Source of the DNA: Bdellovibrionales bacterium GWA1_52_35
Lineage (GTDB): Bacteria > Bdellovibrionota > UBA1018
Length of the DNA: 64,000 nucleotides
Direction: 5' to 3'
NCBI GenBank assembly: GCA_001769805.1
Contig: MEPO01000010.1
Coordinates: 1 to 64,000, forward strand
Numbering within the stretch: position 1 is the stretch's first letter; every line of letters begins with the position of its first letter. The notes under the pieces were generated by a model that did no database searches, was not told where the DNA came from, and was given only the letters and a program-made list of their open reading frames with translations. Positions 1 to 8,225 of the stretch are shown here, piece after piece. The position numbers and the translations under genes are program-made.

Positions 1-338
1 CCCCGCTAAAGTGAATGAGCGTTTCCGATCACGGCTCCAGCGAGGCCATCACGAAGTCAGCGCAAAATATTCTGATTTCTCCGAGGTCTTCGAAGTCTTT
101 TGCGGCCGCCCGCATGACACCTCTTTGATTGGCAGCAAAATTGAAGGCGTCACTTTTTTTCTTCAATCGCGACGCAGATTTGCAAAATGACAAAAATAGC
201 CCATTTTTTCGGCCTATTTATATGGAAACCGAAAAATCGGAAATAAGCGCGAGGGTTGGTGAAGTTTTTCTTAGATTTTTGTGACCGAAAAACCGAGAGA
301 ATATGGCCAGGTGGCGGTGCGGACTCTTCACCGCGTTG
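1..338. other. Left edge, no gene recognised
   Basis: No open frame with convincing codon use was found in this stretch. It lies downstream of the minus-strand phosphotransferase gene. The only structure seen is the inverted repeat reported separately at 205-236. The first ~40 bases could belong to something cut by the window edge, but nothing supports a name. Confidence 0.5.
205..236. repeat. Inverted repeat TTTTTCGG...CCGAAAAA
   Basis: Arms TTTTTCGG (205-212) and CCGAAAAA (229-236) are perfectly complementary around a 16-base loop. A further CCGAAAAA follows about 45 bases downstream. The structure has A/T-rich flanks and sits downstream of the minus-strand gene at 339-1346. It may act as a terminator, though the GC part of the stem is short. 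Confidence 0.35.
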
Positions 339-1346
339 CTAGCCTTTTCGAGCACCAGAAATACCAGCCTTTGTATCCTTCAAAAGCAGTCCTATCGCCT
401 CAGCCGTGATGGTTCGATACTCAGCGGCATCAGCTTCTCCAAAGTGCTCGTGAGCGACAATACACAGCTCAATATTTCGCAGGGTCTTATAAATGGGAAC
501 TCTATCAAATAAATTTGAATCCCTATTTCCATGCGCGGACAAATAGCCTCGCACAAACAGCTCACGGGCTCCAGGAGTAGAATCTTCAAGCCTAGCCAAA
601 TAGGCAAGGTCGTATGCCGGATCTCCTGCCAGGGACCACTCGTAATCGATAATTCCGCGTATTCGTCCCTGATCGACTAGGATATTTCCAAATTGGTAAT
701 CTCCATGCAGGAGAGAAGGAGTCTTAATTTTTGCCAGTGCGCCAGAATACCGATCGAGAAGGGTCTTGCAGTCATTTTCAATAGTTTCGTTGAAAATGCC
801 CAGTAATTTTGCGCGCTGGAGGTGCTTCATGAAAAGGGATTCCACGCACTTGTACCAAGTAGAGTATTGATCCTCTTCGGACGATAGACCGCCAAATCGG
901 CTAATAGGAATTTCGTGAATGCTGCCCAGCGTCGATCCAGCCGCGCTAGCCAACCTGCCTCGGTCCTCGGTCGATAGTCCGGACCATGCTTGTTCAAGCG
1001 TCGAGCCCTGGATTACGGAGGTCACGATAACGTCATACGGACACAGGTGCCTGCTGACGTCTAAAGATATTACCTGTGGGCCCGGTAGCCCTTTACGAGC
1101 AGTTAGATCGTAGGCGAGGCGCTCGCGCTGAAACTTGGGCAGGTGCGGATCACGTGCGTTAAACCGAAAAACATACCGGTCGTTAACAAAATATCCGGGA
1201 TTCACCCATCCACCGTCGGTTGGTCTTACGACCTCAGGTAATCCAAGCCCCATATCTGCCATAAGCTGTGGGATCGCGTCGCGGCAGACCTGTTCGATCT
1301 GTTTATGGTTGCTTGTCCTTATGATGGAAATGTAACACCGACGCAA
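339..1346 (-). CDS. APH/choline-kinase family phosphotransferase
   Basis: Protein-kinase-like phosphotransferase of about 335 residues. The C-terminal half carries the family's catalytic Brenner-type motif (LLHGDYQFGNILVDQG, about residue 215) and the metal-binding IDYEWSLAGDPAYDLAYLA segment about 20 residues later, so both catalytic and Mg-binding aspartates are present. The family phosphorylates hydroxyl groups of small molecules such as aminoglycosides, choline or sugars; the substrate cannot be read from sequence. The longest frame starts at a TTG without a clear ribosome site. No good ATG occurs until about residue 29, so the start is uncertain. It stands alone, with about 230 bases of non-coding DNA before the next gene on the same strand. 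Confidence 0.8.
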   Translation of the reverse strand: MRRCYISIIRTSNHKQIEQVCRDAIPQLMADMGLGLPEVVRPTDGGWVNPGYFVNDRYVFRFNARDPHLPKFQRERLAYDLTARKGLPGPQVISLDVSRHLCPYDVIVTSVIQGSTLEQAWSGLSTEDRGRLASAAGSTLGSIHEIPISRFGGLSSEEDQYSTWYKCVESLFMKHLQRAKLLGIFNETIENDCKTLLDRYSGALAKIKTPSLLHGDYQFGNILVDQGRIRGIIDYEWSLAGDPAYDLAYLARLEDSTPGARELFVRGYLSAHGNRDSNLFDRVPIYKTLRNIELCIVAHEHFGEADAAEYRTITAEAIGLLLKDTKAGISGARKG

Positions 1347-1576
1347 TCGTCTGTCGAATTCAGGGGGAAACTGCCGCTCCTGATAACTCCTGAATCATTC
1401 AGAAAGACAAGCGATTCTAGTTGATTGGTAAAACGGTCCAAGACAGATACCCGAGATAACGGCTGGCATTTAATAACGCGATATTTTCCGCACTGTCTCG
1501 GACTTCAGCAATCCAGAGATTCTGGAAGGGGCTGGAGGGTTGATTTTTTGAGCGTTGATTTATGATCAGGCGAACT

Positions 1577-2959
1577 TCACTTTGGATTCAAAGCCTCAAG
1601 CAAACTCCGCAAGCATGCGCCTCGAATTCGCTGTTTCAGCCCGATCAGTCGCAATTGCGCCGACTCGCGAACAACAGTGTCCTGAATGCGAGCAAGGTTC
1701 GCCTTTATGGCGATTGCAGCATCGTTAGGCCTTGAATCAGATCCTGCGAGAACAAGCAGTCCGTCTAGGCCTTCTTGTTGGAGCTTCTTATTAGGTGATC
1801 CTAACTTGTTCACAAGCTTAGCGATCGCCTGACCGCGCTCCTTCGAGTCAAAATAGAGTGGCTGGCCGTTAAGTTCGACATATGAATACGCCTCGTCCAA
1901 ATTATTCGCGTTAATGCCTAACCTCAGGTGCCGCCAGAGAGATCTGTTGTCAGGCAATTCCGAAAACTGTGCTCCAATATATTGTGTAGAACTGAACGAT
2001 ACATACCTGCTTCGGGGGAACCGTGATGCCCTATCAGGTTTCGCTAATGCTTTAGGGAACTTTTCGACCTCGCCACCCCAAGTTGTCGCAAGCAAAACTG
2101 TTTTCCCCGTCGTTGCACCCCGAAGCTTTCCAATCGCATCGCTCAGAACTTGAGCCTGTTGGTTAGCCTCAATATTCTCGATATTCTTGGTTCCGCCAAA
2201 CCACTGCCAAACGTTGCTAATGTCAATAATGGCGAGGCTCTCGTTATTTGCTCGGATCGCGTCGGCGAGGGCCTGGACCTGTGAGGGATCACGAAGGTCT
2301 ACAGCAAACGCGGATATTTTATCCTTCATTGCAAGGTCGTGGATTCGTTGAAAGAGTACGTCGTCATAGAGGTAGTTTGCGCCCTTATATGGGTAGGCCT
2401 TCGCGGCAGATGGTGCTGGCTCGTGAAATTCAACGAAATCACCCCTTTCCCGCACATTGGTCGTCCACCATTGAAACGTCTCTTCTTTTTCTAATACCTG
2501 TTTGATTTCAGCTCGAAGTGGAATCTGCTTCATCCGATTTCGCCACTGTTCAAAATTTTCGGTCAGCCGCAGATTTAGGTAATCATGTCGGTTTTTACTG
2601 AGTTTTAGGAGACCGGCATTAACGAGGTCGTACAACACTGCGCCGTGATCGTAATCAAAGCAGATCAATGAAGTGATTTGTGGCGAAAGGCTTGCGGACA
2701 TGAAGCCGCGCTCGGTGCCAATTGATAAGTACGCGCCCGATGGTGCGCGCCTCAGCACGGGTATAGCCTTAATGGGGGTAAGTTCGTTTGGAACCGCATA
2801 GATTCCCTTTCCAGCAGTTACTGGATCGGGAGCCGCAAGGGTTGCACTGGTACTGCGCAGGTCAGCCCCATGGCAGACCGCTATTGAGAGCAGGAATATA
2901 GAAGAGAGAATAAGCGTGCTAAATTTAATCAAACCTAACATCTTTTCGGGTAATTTCAT
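1577..2959 (-). CDS. Secreted protein, possible LIC_10091-like fold
   Basis: 460 residues with an N-terminal signal peptide (hydrophobic residues 11-31, ending near CHGA). After the leader comes YLSIGTERGFMSASLSP, then a block ending CFDYDHGAVLYDLVNAGLL, then AFAVDLRDPSQVQALADAI and ESLAIIDISNVWQW. This order resembles Leptospira LIC_10091-like proteins, which have a Rossmann/methyltransferase-like core. That resemblance is from memory and weak. The C-terminal ~100 residues are helical and may be a HEAT-like tail. The protein is probably periplasmic. No operon partners: the gene upstream is divergent and the one downstream is 230 bases away. Confidence 0.55.
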   Translation of the reverse strand: MKLPEKMLGLIKFSTLILSSIFLLSIAVCHGADLRSTSATLAAPDPVTAGKGIYAVPNELTPIKAIPVLRRAPSGAYLSIGTERGFMSASLSPQITSLICFDYDHGAVLYDLVNAGLLKLSKNRHDYLNLRLTENFEQWRNRMKQIPLRAEIKQVLEKEETFQWWTTNVRERGDFVEFHEPAPSAAKAYPYKGANYLYDDVLFQRIHDLAMKDKISAFAVDLRDPSQVQALADAIRANNESLAIIDISNVWQWFGGTKNIENIEANQQAQVLSDAIGKLRGATTGKTVLLATTWGGEVEKFPKALAKPDRASRFPRSRYVSFSSTQYIGAQFSELPDNRSLWRHLRLGINANNLDEAYSYVELNGQPLYFDSKERGQAIAKLVNKLGSPNKKLQQEGLDGLLVLAGSDSRPNDAAIAIKANLARIQDTVVRESAQLRLIGLKQRIRGACLRSLLEALNPK

Positions 2960-3221
2960 CTCGGCGTTGAGGCGAATTTGGCGGGTGATCTCATCTCGAT
3001 TTTAGAAGCGTCAGAACCTTGGCGTCGACCGCAGGCGCTTTGGATCAGACCGGAGGGCTGCTTATTTGACTAATGGATCTGGTAAGGTCGATTGTTAAAA
3101 ATAGCGCTGGAATCGAAGAGATAGCTTCAAATTCCAAAGCTTCCAAGCTCACGAACCTTTTCGAACGCTCCGGACAAAAGGCATTCCTTTGTGGTGCGTG
3201 GCCCGCGATCTGCCAACAACA

Positions 3222-3250
3222 TTGACAGTCATGGCTCGTTGCGTTATTTG
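3222..3250 (+). promoter_or_regulatory. Sigma70-type promoter for the 3293 gene
   Basis: TTGACA (3222-3227), a 17-base spacer, then TATTTG (3245-3250). This gives a leader of about 35 bases before the ATG at 3293, which has its own AGGAG ribosome site. The -35 box is perfect; the -10 box matches four of six positions. Confidence 0.5.
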
Positions 3251-3292
3251 GCTCTGCCACCGAAATTATTAATCATGTCCCAGGAGTTTTAT

Positions 3293-3697
3293 ATGAAGAC
3301 AGGCCACATTATCGCGATGTTGATGTTAGCTACGACCATGCTGAGTTTTAGCGCCCAAGCGGAGAATCAGCAATTAGACTGCAAGGTCGATTTTCAACAA
3401 TGGAGCGAGGCTGGGCTCTCGACGTTCTACACGGAAATTACGCAGCGGGTTCCTATCCTCGATGGAACAGCAAAACTGCTTTATCAAGGCGCATTTACCA
3501 CCGTAGAAGCGGAGCTTACTCCAGATGGCATTTCCTTTTCTTGTGCGCTTTCGGCCGGAATCAAACAAACGAATGGGTCGCAATTTGGTGAGACTGCCGA
3601 TGGCGTTCACTACGTGCGATTTAACGTGGAAGATCCGAATGGAGTCTTTAAGACCAACAAGCTTGAATCGATAAAAGTGTCGTGCCGAGTGCGGTGA
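3293..3697 (+). CDS. Small periplasmic protein, unknown function
   Basis: 134 residues with a classical signal peptide ending FSAQAEN, then a mature part of about 110 residues that looks beta-rich with three cysteines (LDCKVDF, FSCALSA, VSCRVR). The pattern suggests a small disulphide-stabilised beta-sandwich. The start at 3293 is chosen because AGGAG lies 7 bases upstream and the signal peptide begins there; a longer in-frame reading from 3191 adds 34 residues that look non-coding. It is divergent from the secreted protein at 1577-2959. No family recognised. Confidence 0.65.
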   Translation: MKTGHIIAMLMLATTMLSFSAQAENQQLDCKVDFQQWSEAGLSTFYTEITQRVPILDGTAKLLYQGAFTTVEAELTPDGISFSCALSAGIKQTNGSQFGETADGVHYVRFNVEDPNGVFKTNKLESIKVSCRVR

Positions 3698-3795
3698 TTT
3701 CCCGCGACTGAAATAACGGCAACAATAGCTTTGGCGTATTGATTCGTTCGTTTATAGGCCCCTATTCTTTTTCGCGTAATGCTCATGAGTCAGAA

Positions 3796-3825
3796 GGTTG
3801 CGGTAACGGGAAATCCCGCGCAACC
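3796..3825. repeat. Hairpin between convergent genes
   Basis: GGTTGCG pairs with CGCAACC, and inside it CGGG pairs with CCCG around AAAT, with a four-base bulge (GTAA) on one side. The stem sits about 100 bases past the gene at 3293 and about 70 bases past the end of the TIR gene. It could terminate transcription from either side, but there is no T-run. Confidence 0.35.
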
Positions 3826-3894
3826 CTTAATTAACTGATCGAAACCGAGACTTTTCAAGACCTCAGCTAATTTTGGCAGAGCCGGGCAAGAAAG

Positions 3895-4497
3895 TTACAG
3901 GGTAACCAGCTCGGCTAGTTTGGCCGCGACATCTGTCATCGGCGCTTCCGCAGTGCTTAGCCCGCTTCGCGAGCCGAGCAGTGGGCTGACTTCGCGGAGC
4001 GCTTCATAACTGGTGCCATGCACAATGGGAACGAGCAGGTCACGCGCTAAAAGTGCCGAAAGCTCTTTGTCGGCGATGCCCTCTCCTTTGAGACGGCGTA
4101 GTAGCGCAGGCGTCACCAACACGATCCCAACTCGCGACTTCGCTAAGCCCTTATCAATTTCGCGTAACAATGACGTACCGAGGGCAACGTCCTTCTCGCT
4201 AAACCATACGGAAACGCCGCGCGAGACGAGCAAATCGTGCAGCTCCTTGGCGGACCCTTGTCGGTCGTCCCACGCGTGGCATAGGAAGACGTCCCGAGGG
4301 TCAGGCAGAGGCGCTCGCGCCTCGACGCTCTGTCGAACCGGCGTTAGTGCCCGCACCTCGGCAGTTGTGTACACCACGGACGAACCAGCTCGCGACCAGC
4401 GCGGCCTTGAACTACTGACGTATCCGCCACCGCCGCCCCCCGACGAGGGGTAAGATGGGGACGAATATGACCCGTAGTTGCTGTAACTTGGAAGCGC
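3895..4497 (-). pseudogene. TIR-domain protein, 5' end removed by IS21
   Basis: A TIR domain fills the C-terminal ~135 residues: DVFLCHAWDDR (first strand), SRGVSVWFSEKDVALG, SRVGIVLVTPALL, then DKELSALL with the glutamate expected for the NADase site. The same frame stays open upstream of the GTG at 4377 and encodes a Ser/Tyr/Gly-rich stretch with six glycines in a row, running into the left end of the IS21 element at 4498, where it is lost. The N-terminal part is therefore missing, and no matching fragment is found beyond the other IS end. A shortened protein of 160 residues could still be made from the GTG. The gene is visibly GC-richer than its neighbours, consistent with transfer. Intact homologues are candidate anti-phage or signalling NADases. 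Confidence 0.75.
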
Positions 4498-4577
4498 TGG
4501 AGTCTACAAGGCCCGCTTTTGCAGCGATGCGTGGGGCCCATCGCCCGGTTTTGCTGATTTGAACAGGGCCCGGTTGG
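4498..4577. repeat. IS21 left terminal repeats
   Basis: The end begins TGGAGTCTAC, followed by GGCCCGCTTTTGCAG (4510-4524), a variant CGCCCGGTTTTGCTGATTTG (4542-4561) and a shorter AGGGCCCGGTTGG (4565-4577). The first two are inverted relative to the right-end copies at 7557-7609. Such repeated sites are what IstA-type transposases bind in this family. Confidence 0.75.
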
Positions 4578-4670
4578 AGGCTTGGACGTGAGCTCGCCTG
4601 ACTGTTTGCCGATTAAGGCGTAAGTCTGGGCAGGGCCATGTTCTGTGACCCCGCCCGAATAAAAGGCTCC

Positions 4671-5507
4671 TTATTTCGCCTTGGTTTTCTGTTTCTGCTC
4701 TCGTTGATGTTCCCGATAGCTTGCACCCTCCATAAAGAAGACATCAGCCTCATTGACAAGTCGGTCGACGATAGCGTGCGCGATGGCGTCATTGGCGAAG
4801 ATCTGATTGAATTTTCCAAATGGCAGGTTGGTCGTGGCAATAGTGCCAAGCCCCTGGTCATGCCTTGCGGAGATGACTTGGAAGAACAGATTGCTCGCCT
4901 GAGCATCCAGTTGCACGTAACCGAGTTCGTCAATGATCAGCACCTGAGGTCTTCGGTATTTGTTCAATTCTGATTCGAGATTAAAGGCTTTTTGTGCGTG
5001 GGAGAGCTGGTTCACCATCTCGGCCGCCGTTACAAAGAGTGCGGAGATCCCTTTTTGGCAAGCAGCGTAGCCGAGCGCCCGCGCCAGGTGGGTTTTACCC
5101 ATGCCTGCAGTGCCCGTGAATACGGCGCTAGGAAGGTTTCCGGCCGCTATACTTTGATGGAGAGCCAAATATGTCTTTTGAATCGCTTGTGTCGCTTTGC
5201 AGTGAGAAAAATCAAAAGCGTCTATCGTCTGCACTCGCTTGAATCGAGAAGACCTGATTTTACTTGCGATCATCTGAGCACGGCGATTTGCTTTTTCGGT
5301 CTCTGCCCATTTGTTGAGGCATCTGAGAATCAACCCCTGCTCGGCAGGGAGCATTTCAGAAAGATCCTGAAGCATCGCATCGCTCCAATGCTTGAGCCGC
5401 AGTTCCTTTAATGAATTTGAGAGATACTCAGAACTCATCTGATCCGGTGTCATTGCCGGCCCCGCTTTGAGAGCCTCCTGTGCACTCGTTATCGTGTTTG
5501 TGGTCAT
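4671..5507 (-). CDS. istB: IS21 helper ATPase IstB
   Basis: 278-residue AAA+ ATPase that helps the IS21 transposase choose and load onto target DNA. Walker A is GTAGMGKTHLARALG (about residue 120) and Walker B is VLIIDELGY about 65 residues later. The arginine-rich C-terminus and overall length fit IstB. The start at 5507 is preferred over a longer frame from 5585 because AAAGGA lies just upstream. The first 80 bases overlap the end of istA in another frame, the usual arrangement for translationally coupled istA-istB. Appears intact. Confidence 0.92.
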   Translation of the reverse strand: MTTNTITSAQEALKAGPAMTPDQMSSEYLSNSLKELRLKHWSDAMLQDLSEMLPAEQGLILRCLNKWAETEKANRRAQMIASKIRSSRFKRVQTIDAFDFSHCKATQAIQKTYLALHQSIAAGNLPSAVFTGTAGMGKTHLARALGYAACQKGISALFVTAAEMVNQLSHAQKAFNLESELNKYRRPQVLIIDELGYVQLDAQASNLFFQVISARHDQGLGTIATTNLPFGKFNQIFANDAIAHAIVDRLVNEADVFFMEGASYREHQREQKQKTKAK

Positions 5508-7077
5508 GGTTCGTATTTCCTTTGGTCGACGCGGGTGTATTTTCATCTGCAGGCAATTCATGCCCGTCAGACGGGGTCGGCGCAAACAGGAGTGCGTCGT
5601 AACGCCTGAGGTCGACCGTGGGAACTACACGATTGAGTTTATTATTTTGGAATTGGAGCGGAGATGGCTGCAGTTCATGCTCGCTCGGGTGATGACTGCT
5701 CTTGAGCGAAAGTTCAAGATTCTCTGCACCGATGATACCCGCCGCAAGCAGCGCCTGACAGGCAGAATTGACTGCGCTCTCACCGTAAATCGTAGCCAAG
5801 GCGAGGATTTTAGAAACTTCCTTGCGCATTGACCGATGGCCAGCTCGAATGAGCTCCAGGTATTTGCTCATGGCTGGGCCGATGTTTTTGACTGCCTGAA
5901 TCTGCCAACTTTCCTTGGTAACACCTGGTTTGCGCTCGAGGAGTTCCTTAAAATGTTCGCGATTCTCAAAAACCTGATATTTATCATAAGAGCGAATGTG
6001 TAGGGCCACACGCCGTTCCTGATAGTAAAAATCGATGCACTGATCGTTGGCTTTAATCGTTAGAGTGAGTCCAACCAGTGTCCAAGGCACCGAATAGCGG
6101 TTCGTCTCAAAAGTGATGAGAAAGTTGGGCGGTACCACGCGTGAGAGCACCTCGGATGTGTCATAGGGATGGGGGTTCATCGGACGCAGCAGTGGCTTTT
6201 CCGCGGATTCAAAATAAAGTACGGATATCTTTCGAGTCGATCGGTGCTCTCTGCGGTTGGCAAACTCATCACGCCAGTGTGCAGACTGAGTGCAAAGATC
6301 TTCAAAGTTTTTGAATGACCGCCCTGCCCAGAAACTTGAGCGCACGAATTTTACGCTATCCTCTACACGTCCCTTTTCATTGCCGCGCGCAGGGTTACAG
6401 GCATGCGGACGAATTCCATGGTGTCCGAGGTAAGCTAAGAATCTCGAGTTAAAGCGAATTACCCCGCCCATTCGTTCAGTTACGGCAGAGCGCAAATTGT
6501 CATACCAGATCTCCAGCGGCACCCTGCTGCCAAAAAATCGAAATGCATTCTCGTGACAACGGATGAATTCTTCAAATTTCTCAGACCTCGTAAACTCGAT
6601 ATAAAGCAGCCGTGAATGACAAAGAACCATAAGAAAACAATGGATCTTCACCCCATCGCCAAACGGCGTTCCAAATTCACCCCAATCCACCTGGGCCGTC
6701 TCACCCGCTGGAAAATCGAGTCGAAGAAACGCTTCGCGAGGTCTCTGAGAAACGGCGCGAAGCTGTCTCACGTAGTACTGAACGGCGCACCGTCCTCCCA
6801 AGAATCCTTCTCTACGAATTTGTTGAAGCACCCGTGCTGCCGTGATGCTGGGATCGCGTTGCAGCATTTCCTCCACCTTGGGTTTAAATGGGTCCAGTAT
6901 GGATTTGCGCGGCCCGGAAGGCTCCGGCCTGAGACTCACCTTGCGGTGCTCAACCACGCGGCGCACGGCATTGCGACTTATCCCTAATTGTTTTGCAATC
7001 GCCCGCGTACCCTTTTTACTGCCGAAGTGCAGAGCTAAGATCTCGGCTTGCACTTCGGCTGGAATCATCATTGTCAT
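5428..7077 (-). CDS. istA: IS21-family transposase IstA
   Basis: 549-residue DDE transposase. N-terminal helix-turn-helix (GTRAIAKQLGISRNAVRRVV, about residues 23-42), then the catalytic core with AQVDWGEF (first Asp), IWYDNLRSAV (second Asp) and ACNPARGNEKGRVED (Glu), and a C-terminal beta domain typical of Mu/IstA transposases. The ATG at 7077 has GGAG five bases upstream. The extreme C-terminus is His/Asn/Asp-rich (NHDHKHDNE) because its frame overlaps the istB start. It looks complete, so the element may still be active. Confidence 0.93.
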   Translation of the reverse strand: MTMMIPAEVQAEILALHFGSKKGTRAIAKQLGISRNAVRRVVEHRKVSLRPEPSGPRKSILDPFKPKVEEMLQRDPSITAARVLQQIRREGFLGGRCAVQYYVRQLRAVSQRPREAFLRLDFPAGETAQVDWGEFGTPFGDGVKIHCFLMVLCHSRLLYIEFTRSEKFEEFIRCHENAFRFFGSRVPLEIWYDNLRSAVTERMGGVIRFNSRFLAYLGHHGIRPHACNPARGNEKGRVEDSVKFVRSSFWAGRSFKNFEDLCTQSAHWRDEFANRREHRSTRKISVLYFESAEKPLLRPMNPHPYDTSEVLSRVVPPNFLITFETNRYSVPWTLVGLTLTIKANDQCIDFYYQERRVALHIRSYDKYQVFENREHFKELLERKPGVTKESWQIQAVKNIGPAMSKYLELIRAGHRSMRKEVSKILALATIYGESAVNSACQALLAAGIIGAENLELSLKSSHHPSEHELQPSPLQFQNNKLNRVVPTVDLRRYDALLFAPTPSDGHELPADENTPASTKGNTNHDHKHDNECTGGSQSGAGNDTGSDEF

Positions 7078-7138
7078 CGGAGCTCCCTTCTGCTTAGGCA
7101 GCTCTCATAGCTCGACATTCCTTGATCAGCGATCGGTG

Positions 7139-7220
7139 TGACGTTGCAAACCCCAGGAACAGATCAAAATGCCCTGAAGGATCAATAACCTGCACGATAT
7201 CAAGTTGACGTTGCAAACCC
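7139..7220. repeat. 15-bp direct repeats inside the IS, upstream of istA
   Basis: TGACGTTGCAAACCC occurs exactly at 7139-7153 and again at 7206-7220, 67 bases apart in the same orientation. They lie between the zinc-ribbon passenger gene and istA. They differ from the terminal repeats, so they may be binding sites of a regulator controlling istA, possibly the passenger protein itself (inference). Confidence 0.6.
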
Positions 7221-7227
7221 GAACGGG

Positions 7228-7542
7228 CTAGGCGCTTTCTAAGTTTGTAAGCTTTCGATTCCGCTCAGTTGCAGATAGGTGTTCTCTTCGGTAAATTTTC
7301 CAAAAATCGGTCGGGCGATTCGCGCGGGTCTTTTTGCGGGACTCCTGCTCGACTTCTGGGTTTCGGATTCGGTAGTATCGTCGATACCGCGCCCGATGCC
7401 TGCGTCGACAGCCAAGCTCACCGCAGGTTTTTTGACGGAGCTTCAGCCGGGGAGAGGGAGAATACTTTTTCTTACACTCTAGACAACGAGACCAAGGAGC
7501 GCGTATGCGGCTCCTTGGGGCTTCTCTTTCTGGAGCCGCCAT
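7228..7542 (-). CDS. IS-borne basic zinc-ribbon protein
   Basis: 104 residues, strongly basic. It has SRCLECKKKYSPSPRLK followed by QKTCGELGCRRRHRARYRR, i.e. two cysteine pairs forming a probable zinc ribbon, then an Arg/Tyr-rich helix and YRIRNPE. Small proteins with this pattern are known to me beside some IS21-type transposases, but I know of no assigned function. It reads in the same direction as istA, just inside the right terminal repeats, and could regulate or assist transposition. There is no obvious ribosome site before the ATG at 7542. The inside location and shared strand argue it is part of the element, not a trapped host gene. Confidence 0.7.
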   Translation of the reverse strand: MAAPEREAPRSRIRAPWSRCLECKKKYSPSPRLKLRQKTCGELGCRRRHRARYRRYYRIRNPEVEQESRKKTRANRPTDFWKIYRREHLSATERNRKLTNLESA

Positions 7543-7556
7543 AGGCTATAGTTTAT

Positions 7557-7618
7557 CAAATCGCAGAGAGCGGGCCCGGTCCTATGCAAATCAGCAGAAG
7601 CGGGCCCCGTAGACTTCA
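7557..7618. repeat. IS21 right terminal repeats
   Basis: On the minus strand the end reads TGAAGTCTAC, then GGGGCCCGCTTCTGCTGATTTG (7587-7609) and a second copy with GGGCCCGCTCTCTGCGATTTG (7557-7577). They mirror the left-end copies and define the element's boundary at 7618. The segment also supplies the first dozen codons of the CPBP fragment that follows. Confidence 0.75.
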
Positions 7619-8033
7619 GCCCTTGCATCTTTTTGACCTAAAATCTCCGCTGCTTTGGCTATATTTAGTTTTCTTGGCGCCTTTTTTTGAAGAAATTATT
7701 TACCGGCAGGCTTTTCCCTGTTGGTTGCGAAAAAGTGGGAAATCCGAACGAACTATCGCGATCTCGTCGTCTGTATTTTTTGCGATTCATCATTCGGGGC
7801 TTTTTCTTCCAGTTCTTTTGCTGGTCTATGCTACAAAATCAAGCTTGGGTTTTTTTGGATATTTTTCTAGTCCTGAACCGGCAGTCCAGATTCTAAGTCT
7901 TCAGACCCTTTTGGCGCTCCCGATGGGGTTTCTACTTTTTGTGATTAGAAAAGAATCTCAATCACTCACTGGATCTATTTTTGTGCATGGACTTTTCAAT
8001 TTAGTGTTTTTGATCTGTGCGCTGTTCTTGTAG
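7584..8033 (+). pseudogene. CPBP intramembrane protease fragment fused to IS end
   Basis: The reading frame starts at an ATG inside the IS right terminus, and only residues 13 onward are native. The native part has FFEEIIYRQAF (the EExxxR motif), FFAIHH (His motif) and GSIFVHGLFN, all typical of the CPBP/Abi family of membrane proteases, with three or four hydrophobic segments. Family members are usually over 200 residues, so at least the first transmembrane segments are gone. AT-rich compared with the TIR fragment across the IS. Intact homologues process prenylated proteins, serve in bacteriocin immunity or are linked to abortive infection. Probably non-functional, although the three active-site motifs survive. 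Confidence 0.75.
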
Positions 8034-8225
8034 TTATGCTCGCCTTCGGCAACGAGTAAGGGAACTCAATCCAATGGAAGCTAAGAAATCCGGATTGAAA
8101 GAGGGTCTTAAGTTGCTGCGTTTCGAGGACTACGTCCGTGGGCCCAGGTCGGCGCCATGCCGGAATTTCGTACTGTTTCAGAATGACTGAAATAAAGAAT
8201 GCAGAGCTTGTCTTGGGATCTCCGG

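Larger units (their letters stand above)
4498..7618 (-). mobile_element. IS21-family insertion sequence with passenger gene
   Basis: About 3.1 kb carrying istA, istB and a small zinc-ribbon gene, all on the minus strand. The outer ends match as inverted repeats, reading inward TG(G/A)AGTCTAC, two variable bases, then GGCCCGCTT and TGC (left at 4498, right ending 7618). Each end also holds a second copy of the inner motif, as is typical of IS21 multiple terminal repeats. No convincing target duplication was found: the left flank ends ...AGCGC and the right flank starts GCCCTTG. The left end cuts a TIR gene and the right end cuts an unrelated CPBP gene in the opposite orientation, so the flanks do not rejoin into one gene. 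Confidence 0.88.

Noticed and set aside
1..40. Sequence GTGAATGAGCGTTTCCGATC at the left edge, recalling IS21 end motifs
   Set aside because: Only a vague memory of similar sequences; no second repeat and no transposase, so no element can be claimed.
3045..3260. 71-residue minus-strand frame in the divergent gap
   Set aside because: Overlaps the promoter of the 3293 gene and has no ribosome site.
4487..7630. Target-site duplication flanking the IS21 element
   Set aside because: Flanks read ...AGCGC and GCCCTTG; the best four-base comparison has a mismatch, so no duplication was accepted.
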